From contig RGHK01000052.1 in assembly GCA_010024215.1 (NCBI GenBank), positions 1 to 6,509 of the forward strand: a stretch of 6,509 nt of DNA, given 5' to 3'. A model generated the notes under the pieces. It saw only the letters and a list, made by a program, of their open reading frames with translations. It searched no databases and had not been told where the DNA came from. The stretch's first letter is position 1. Each line of letters begins with the position of its first letter. Positions 6,103-6,509 of the stretch are shown piece after piece. Position numbers and translations under genes: made by a program. The stretch is from Pseudomonadota bacterium (GTDB lineage: Bacteria; Pseudomonadota; Gammaproteobacteria; Magnimaribacterales; D2472).

Positions 6103-6509
6103 TTATTGATTTATAGCTTTTATTAAATAACTAGGGAGCTCATCTATGGAAATACGCTCTTGTTTCATGGTATCTCTGTCCCTAACAGTAGCAGTATTGT
6201 CTTCAAGTGTTTCAAAATCTATTGTTATACATAAAGGAGTGCCAACCTCGTCATGGCGCCTATAACCCTTACCTATATTCCCAGTATTTTCTAAGACAAC
6301 TCTTCCAAGATTTAATTTTTGAAGTTTATTTTTAAGATCTTTGGCTGTTTTAACTAATTCTTCATTATTTTTTTTAAGTGGTATAACAGCAGCTTTAATT
6401 GGAGATAAATGGGGCTTCAATTTTAAAACCGTTCTACTCTTACCATCACCAAGATCTTCAACGTTATAAGCTTCATTCATAATAGCAAGAATACCCCTAT
6501 CTACCCCTG
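6103..6509 (-). CDS. glyQS: Glycine--tRNA ligase, alpha2 (single-chain) type, C-terminal end
   Basis: This partial gene attaches glycine to tRNA-Gly. The last 134 residues are visible; the beginning lies beyond the right edge. Reading upstream of the first ATG (6480) the frame stays open as GVDRGILAI, the class II synthetase motif 3 with its ATP-binding Arg, so 6480 is not the start. Then follow RTVLKLKPHLSPIKAAVIPL, where the HGTP-type anticodon-binding domain begins, and the block GYRRHDEVGTPLCITIDF, LEDNTATVRDRDTMKQERI, which is diagnostic of the dimeric alpha2 glycyl-tRNA synthetase. Most Gammaproteobacteria instead use the unrelated-chain alpha2beta2 enzyme (glyQ and glyS). It ends with TAA TAA directly before the plsC ATG and is probably in one operon with it. 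The gene symbol varies (glyQS, glyS). Confidence 0.93.
   Translation of the reverse strand, partial: GVDRGILAIMNEAYNVEDLGDGKSRTVLKLKPHLSPIKAAVIPLKKNNEELVKTAKDLKNKLQKLNLGRVVLENTGNIGKGYRRHDEVGTPLCITIDFETLEDNTATVRDRDTMKQERISIDELPSYLIKAINQ

Overview
The window is the replication-start gene cluster of an AT-rich bacterium (about one third G+C by eye). The order dnaA, dnaN, recF, gyrB on the plus strand is the classic oriC-proximal operon. Several protein signatures point to Gammaproteobacteria, such as the EPPELETR stretch in DnaA. The gyrB neighbourhood also resembles Pseudomonas, where gyrB is followed by an opposing plsC/lptA-like acyltransferase and glycyl-tRNA synthetase genes. Low GC, 1-6 nt or negative spacing at most junctions, a short DnaA linker and a short GyrB suggest a streamlined, possibly marine lineage (SAR86-like is a guess, not a demonstration).

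Layout: positions 1-47 are a short leader with a very strong Shine-Dalgarno for a TTG-started dnaA (48-1343). dnaN follows after 1 nt (1345-2448), then recF (2484-3557) and gyrB (3564-5395). On the minus strand, convergent with gyrB and overlapping its stop codon, is a PlsC-type acyltransferase (5392-6099). It is preceded by the C-terminal end of an alpha2-type glycyl-tRNA synthetase gene (6103-6509) that runs off the right edge.

DnaA starts replication, the DnaN clamp tethers polymerase, RecF helps load recombinase at gapped DNA, and gyrase relieves supercoils. PlsC makes phosphatidic acid for membrane lipids and GlyRS charges tRNA-Gly. A near-perfect ParB-binding parS palindrome is embedded in the last codons of recF, linking the locus to chromosome segregation.

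The two points that most deserve attention are: (1) gyrB is broken near 3950 by what looks like a clean 88-nt deletion that removes 29 residues of the ATPase domain and shifts the frame, an implausible lesion in an essential gene and so possibly a sequence or assembly error; and (2) the parS site overlapping the recF coding end. I see no mobile element, CRISPR array, tRNA, rRNA or unknown multigene system. No gene-free stretch exceeds 47 nt.
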